NCBI RefSeq assembly: GCF_000818395.1
Contig: NZ_JWJG01000028.1
Location: 1,738,222-1,802,221, forward strand
Source of the DNA: Noviherbaspirillum autotrophicum
GTDB lineage: Bacteria > Pseudomonadota > Gammaproteobacteria > Burkholderiales > Burkholderiaceae_D
Direction of reading: 5' to 3'
DNA length: 64,000 bases
The position numbers and the translations under genes are program-made. Positions within the stretch are counted from its first letter, which is position 1. Each line of letters begins with the position of its first letter. The notes under the pieces were generated by a model that worked only from the letters and a program-made list of their open reading frames with translations, was not told where the DNA came from and made no database searches. Shown here piece by piece: positions 60,784 to 64,000 of the stretch.

Positions 60784-62433
60784 GTGCTCACCACCGCATC
60801 GACTACCAATCCCTACAGCGAAGGCCTGGATAAGAACGCCGCCAACTACACATCGCTGTCGCCGCTGAGCTTCCTGGCCAAAGCAGCCGCCGTCTACCCG
60901 CAGCGAATCGCGCTGATCCATGGCGAGCGCCGCATCACCTGGGCCGAAACCTATATCCGCTGCCGCCGCCTGGCCAGCGCCCTGCAGCGTCGCGGCATCG
61001 GCGCGGGCGACACGGTCGCCGTCATGGCGCCGAACATCCCGGCGACCTATGAAGCGAGCTTCGGCGTGCCGATGATCGGCGCCGTGCTCAATACGCTCAA
61101 TATCCGCCTCGACGCGGAAGCCATCGCCTTCCAGCTCAAGCACGGCGAAGCACGCGTGCTGCTCACCGACCGCGAATTCAGCGGCACTATCGCGCGCGCG
61201 CTGGCGATGCTTGAAAATCCGCCGCTGGTAATCGATATCGACGACGCCTTGTATGAAGGAGGAGAACACGTCGGCGAAATCGAATACGAACAATTGCTGC
61301 AGGAAGGCGATCCGGATTTTGCCTGGAGCCTGCCGTGGGACGAATGGAATGCGATCGCGCTGAACTACACCTCGGGCACGACCGGCAATCCGAAAGGCGT
61401 GGTCTATCACCATCGCGGCGCCTACCTCAATGCAGTCTCCAACATCGTTTCATGGAGCATGCCGCAGCATTCGGTGTATCTCTGGACGCTGCCCATGTTC
61501 CACTGCAACGGCTGGTGCTTCCCGTGGACCATGGCGGCCAATGCCGGCACCAACGTCTGCCTGCGCCGCGTCGATCCGGCGCTAATCTTCGAAGCGATCC
61601 GCACCCACCGCGTCACCCACATGTGCGCCGCGCCGATCGTCTACAACATGCTCATCAACGCGCCCGCCGGGCTGAGCGAAGGCATCGAGCACAAGGTCGC
61701 CGGCTTTATCGCCGGCTCCGCACCGCCGGCCTCGACCATCGAAGGCATGGAGCGCCTCGGTTTCGACATCACCCACGTCTACGGGCTGACCGAAACCTAC
61801 GGCCCCGCCGCCGTGTGCGCCAAGCATGAAAACTGGGCCGAACTGCCGCTGGACGAACGCGCGCGCCTGAATGCGCGCCAGGGCGTGGCCAGCCCGATGC
61901 AGGAAGCGCTGACGGTACTCGATCCGGTGACGATGCAGCCGGTGGCATGGGACGGCCAGACCATCGGCGAGATCATGTTCCGAGGCAATATCACGATGAA
62001 GGGTTACCTGAAAAACCGTGCTGCGACCGAGGAAGCATTCGCCGGAGGCTGGTTCCATACCGGCGACCTGGCCGTGGTCGACCCTGACGGTTATGTCCGC
62101 ATCAAGGACCGTTCCAAGGACGTGATCATTTCCGGCGGCGAGAACATCTCGTCGATCGAGGTCGAGGATGTGCTGTACCGTCATCCGGCCGTGGAAGTGG
62201 TCGCCGTGGTCGCCAAGCCAGACCAGAAATGGGGCGAGGTGCCATGCGCCTTCATTCAGCTCAAGGAAGGCCAGACAGCCACGGAAGACGATATCCGCGC
62301 CTATTGCCGGGAACACCTTGCGCACTACAAGGTGCCCAAGTCGGTAGTGTTCGGTCCCGTGCCGAAGACCTCGACCGGCAAGCTGCAGAAATTCCTTCTG
62401 CGCGAACGCGCCGGCCAGGCGGCAGCAGCGTAA
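60784..62433 (+). CDS. Acyl-CoA ligase (AMP-forming; AlkK/DmdB-like)
   Basis: 549 aa. Adenylate-forming enzyme: YTSGTTGNPKGVVYHHRG, then VYGLTETYGP, AGGWFHTGDLAVVDPDGYVRIKDRSKD and the catalytic Lys in PKTSTGKLQKF. The family spans medium-chain acyl-CoA ligases (AlkK) and 3-methylmercaptopropionate-CoA ligases (DmdB); exact substrate cannot be read. GTG 60784 is the start (no SD seen). It is 59 bases after the transporter gene, consistent with an acid-uptake then CoA-activation operon. Confidence 0.9.
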   Translation: MLTTASTTNPYSEGLDKNAANYTSLSPLSFLAKAAAVYPQRIALIHGERRITWAETYIRCRRLASALQRRGIGAGDTVAVMAPNIPATYEASFGVPMIGAVLNTLNIRLDAEAIAFQLKHGEARVLLTDREFSGTIARALAMLENPPLVIDIDDALYEGGEHVGEIEYEQLLQEGDPDFAWSLPWDEWNAIALNYTSGTTGNPKGVVYHHRGAYLNAVSNIVSWSMPQHSVYLWTLPMFHCNGWCFPWTMAANAGTNVCLRRVDPALIFEAIRTHRVTHMCAAPIVYNMLINAPAGLSEGIEHKVAGFIAGSAPPASTIEGMERLGFDITHVYGLTETYGPAAVCAKHENWAELPLDERARLNARQGVASPMQEALTVLDPVTMQPVAWDGQTIGEIMFRGNITMKGYLKNRAATEEAFAGGWFHTGDLAVVDPDGYVRIKDRSKDVIISGGENISSIEVEDVLYRHPAVEVVAVVAKPDQKWGEVPCAFIQLKEGQTATEDDIRAYCREHLAHYKVPKSVVFGPVPKTSTGKLQKFLLRERAGQAAAA

Positions 62434-62525
62434 ATCGACTGCGGGCGGCGTACCGTTCAAAGCCGCCGCCCGCTTCTCCACCGAATCGCGTAACACGGCA
62501 AGCCAGATCGTAAAGGATGCAATGC

Positions 62526-63011
62526 ATGAATAATCTGGGCGGACTCGATATCGAGGATTTTTCGGTCGGCATGAATGCGACCTTTTCCAAAACCATTACC
62601 GAAGCCGACATCGTCCTGTTTGCCGGCGTCTCCGGCGACAACAATGCGGTCCACATCAACCACGAATTCGCGCAAGCCACGCCGTTCTCCGGACGCATCG
62701 CGCACGGCATGCTGACTGCCAGCGTGATCTCGGCGGCGATCGCCAACAAGCTGCCGGGCCCGGGCGCGATCTACCTCAACCAGAGCCTGACCTTCCGCGC
62801 GCCGGTGCGCCCCGGCGACACCGTACATGCCACCGTCACCGTCAAGGAAGTCCTGGCGGAGAAGCGGCGCGTGCTGCTGGAAACCACCTGCAAGGTGCGC
62901 GGCCAGACCGTCATCGACGGCGAGGCGCTAGTCAAGGTCGGCTCCGGGCAGGTGCTTGTCCAGCCGTTAGCCGGCGCCGCCGAGCACGGCAGGCTTGCAG
63001 CTTCGAATTGA
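62526..63011 (+). CDS. phaJ: (R)-specific enoyl-CoA hydratase, PhaJ-like (MaoC domain)
   Basis: 161 aa. Hot-dog fold hydratase with the catalytic segment SGDNNAVHINHEFAQATPF (Asp and His of the R-hydratase motif), then GRIAHGMLTASVISAAIANKLPG. It converts trans-2-enoyl-CoA to (R)-3-hydroxyacyl-CoA, linking beta-oxidation to PHA. SD AAAGGA lies 5 bases before ATG 62526; another ATG three codons earlier overlaps it. It follows the ligase gene after 92 bases and precedes the dehydrogenase. Confidence 0.88.
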   Translation: MNNLGGLDIEDFSVGMNATFSKTITEADIVLFAGVSGDNNAVHINHEFAQATPFSGRIAHGMLTASVISAAIANKLPGPGAIYLNQSLTFRAPVRPGDTVHATVTVKEVLAEKRRVLLETTCKVRGQTVIDGEALVKVGSGQVLVQPLAGAAEHGRLAASN

Positions 63012-63036
63012 TAGAAAACAGAACCAGGGAATCACC

Positions 63037-64000
63037 ATGAGCCAATACCAACCACCGCTGAGCGACATCGGATTTCTGCTCCAGCACGTCTTCAACTTTG
63101 ACCAGCATGCGCAGCAATGCGGCATCGAGCTCGACGGCGACACCGCGCTTGCCGTCGCCGACGAGGCAGGCAAGTTCGCGCGCGAGCGCATCGCTCCGAT
63201 CAATCGGATCGGAGACACCCAGGGCGCGCGCTGGGATGACAGCAAGGTCACGACGGCGGAGGGCTTCAGGGAGGTGTACCACGCCTTTCGCGAAGGCGGC
63301 TGGAATGGTCTGCGCTTTCCCGAGCAATTCGGCGGCCAGGGCCTGTGCGCGGTGATGTCCACCGTGGTTGAGGAGATGTGGCACGCCGCGAGCGTGAGCT
63401 TTGCGCTGTGCCCGATGCTGACCAACGGTGCGGTGGAAGCCTTGCTGACGGCGGCCAGCGACGAGCTCAAGGCGGCCTACCTGCCGAAGCTGGTCAGCGG
63501 CGAGTGGACCGGCACAATGAACCTCACCGAACCGGGAGCCGGCTCCGACCTGGCGGCAGTCCAGTCCCGTGCCGTGCGTCAGCCGGACGGCACCTACCGC
63601 GTGAGCGGCCAAAAGATTTTCATCACCTACGGCGAACACGACTTCGCCGACAACATCATTCACCTGGTGCTCGCCCGCACGCCGGATGCGCCGAAAGGCG
63701 TCAAGGGGATTTCGCTGTTCGTGGTGCCGAAGTTCCTGGTCAATGTCGACGGCAGCTGTGGCAAACGCAATGACGTGCGCTGTGCCTCGATCGAACACAA
63801 GCTTGGCATCCACGGCAGCCCGACTGCGGTGATGCTATTCGGCGAACAGGACGGCGCCGTAGGCTATCTGGTCGGTGAAGAAAACCGCGGGCTCGAATAC
63901 ATGTTCATCATGATGAACGAGGCGCGCTTCGCCGTCGGATTGCAGGGGCTGTCGATTTCGGACCGGGCCTATCAGCACGCGCTCGCCTATGCGCAGGAGC
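63037..64000 (+). CDS. Acyl-CoA dehydrogenase (truncated by window end)
   Basis: The first 321 residues of an acyl-CoA dehydrogenase that continues beyond the window. The N-terminal region FARERIAPINRIGDTQGARWDD and the substrate/FAD segment TGTMNLTEPGAGSDLAAVQSRA, then YRVSGQKIFITYGEH are typical. The C-terminal helical domain (ARFAVGLQGLSISDRAYQHALAYAQE) is cut off, so the catalytic Glu is not visible. The length to this point and the insertion between GKR and HKLGIHGSPT match the DmdC/FadE12-like subfamily. It is co-operonic with the PhaJ-like and ligase genes. SD AGGGA 8 bases upstream. Confidence 0.9.
   Translation, partial: MSQYQPPLSDIGFLLQHVFNFDQHAQQCGIELDGDTALAVADEAGKFARERIAPINRIGDTQGARWDDSKVTTAEGFREVYHAFREGGWNGLRFPEQFGGQGLCAVMSTVVEEMWHAASVSFALCPMLTNGAVEALLTAASDELKAAYLPKLVSGEWTGTMNLTEPGAGSDLAAVQSRAVRQPDGTYRVSGQKIFITYGEHDFADNIIHLVLARTPDAPKGVKGISLFVVPKFLVNVDGSCGKRNDVRCASIEHKLGIHGSPTAVMLFGEQDGAVGYLVGEENRGLEYMFIMMNEARFAVGLQGLSISDRAYQHALAYAQE

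Overview
The window reads as a GC-rich, compact chromosomal segment of a betaproteobacterium of the order Burkholderiales, most probably family Oxalobacteraceae (a Herbaspirillum or Noviherbaspirillum-like organism). This placement is inferred from the Burkholderiales-type 16-strand porin, phasin and PHA-linked fatty-acid genes, a lysine/alanine-rich histone H1-like protein, a minor-pilin/PilY1 operon and DctB/DctD-controlled dicarboxylate uptake. There is no insertion sequence, prophage, CRISPR array or rRNA. One tRNA gene, tRNA-Asn(GUU), is present.

Layout. Bases 1-7135 are a type IV pilus minor-pilin operon (end of a PilE-like pilin, FimT, PilV, PilW, PilX, PilY1), closed by a strong bidirectional terminator. 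Bases 7254-18512 are an accessory-looking stretch of small and mostly uncharacterised genes: a TonB-like protein, a SEC-C protein, zinc-ribbon, DUF1488-like and HTH proteins, an MscS channel, a DnaJ-like protein, a solute-binding protein, a nuclease-fold protein, an orphan mini-pilin and a cupin. This stretch also holds two homologous candidate small RNAs. Bases 18644-24354 carry a GDP-mannose hydrolase, a phasin, FadD and a persulfide dioxygenase group. Bases 24365-31952 carry PEP synthase, Hsp20, 6-phosphofructokinase, a second MscS channel and a TonB/TolA-like protein. Bases 32120-40323 carry an SLC13-type transporter, a six-PAS GGDEF-EAL protein, a porin and guanine deaminase.

Bases 41482-42094 encode two small paralogous proteins with equal-length 26-residue leaders ending in Gly-Gly, followed by Cys-free, Asn-rich cores. 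I regard this as the most interesting locus of the window: a candidate double-glycine-leader peptide system with no characterised function that I know of. Bases 42463-45411 are catabolic genes (amidase, ornithine cyclodeaminase family) and CreA.

Bases 46171-52234 form a C4-dicarboxylate module: a DctA-like symporter with a sigma-54 promoter and an upstream 16-bp palindrome, GlpM and TSUP membrane proteins, a near-identical palindrome just before dctB, then overlapping dctB and dctD. Bases 52254-59331 hold tRNA-Asn, a lipoprotein, the H1-like protein, a membrane GGDEF-EAL protein and the tail-specific protease. Bases 60035-64000 are an acid-uptake and acyl-CoA operon (acetate transporter, acyl-CoA ligase, PhaJ-like hydratase, acyl-CoA dehydrogenase cut by the window end) that could feed PHA synthesis together with the phasin and FadD.

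Start sites were chosen by Shine-Dalgarno position and family alignment from memory. No database search was possible.
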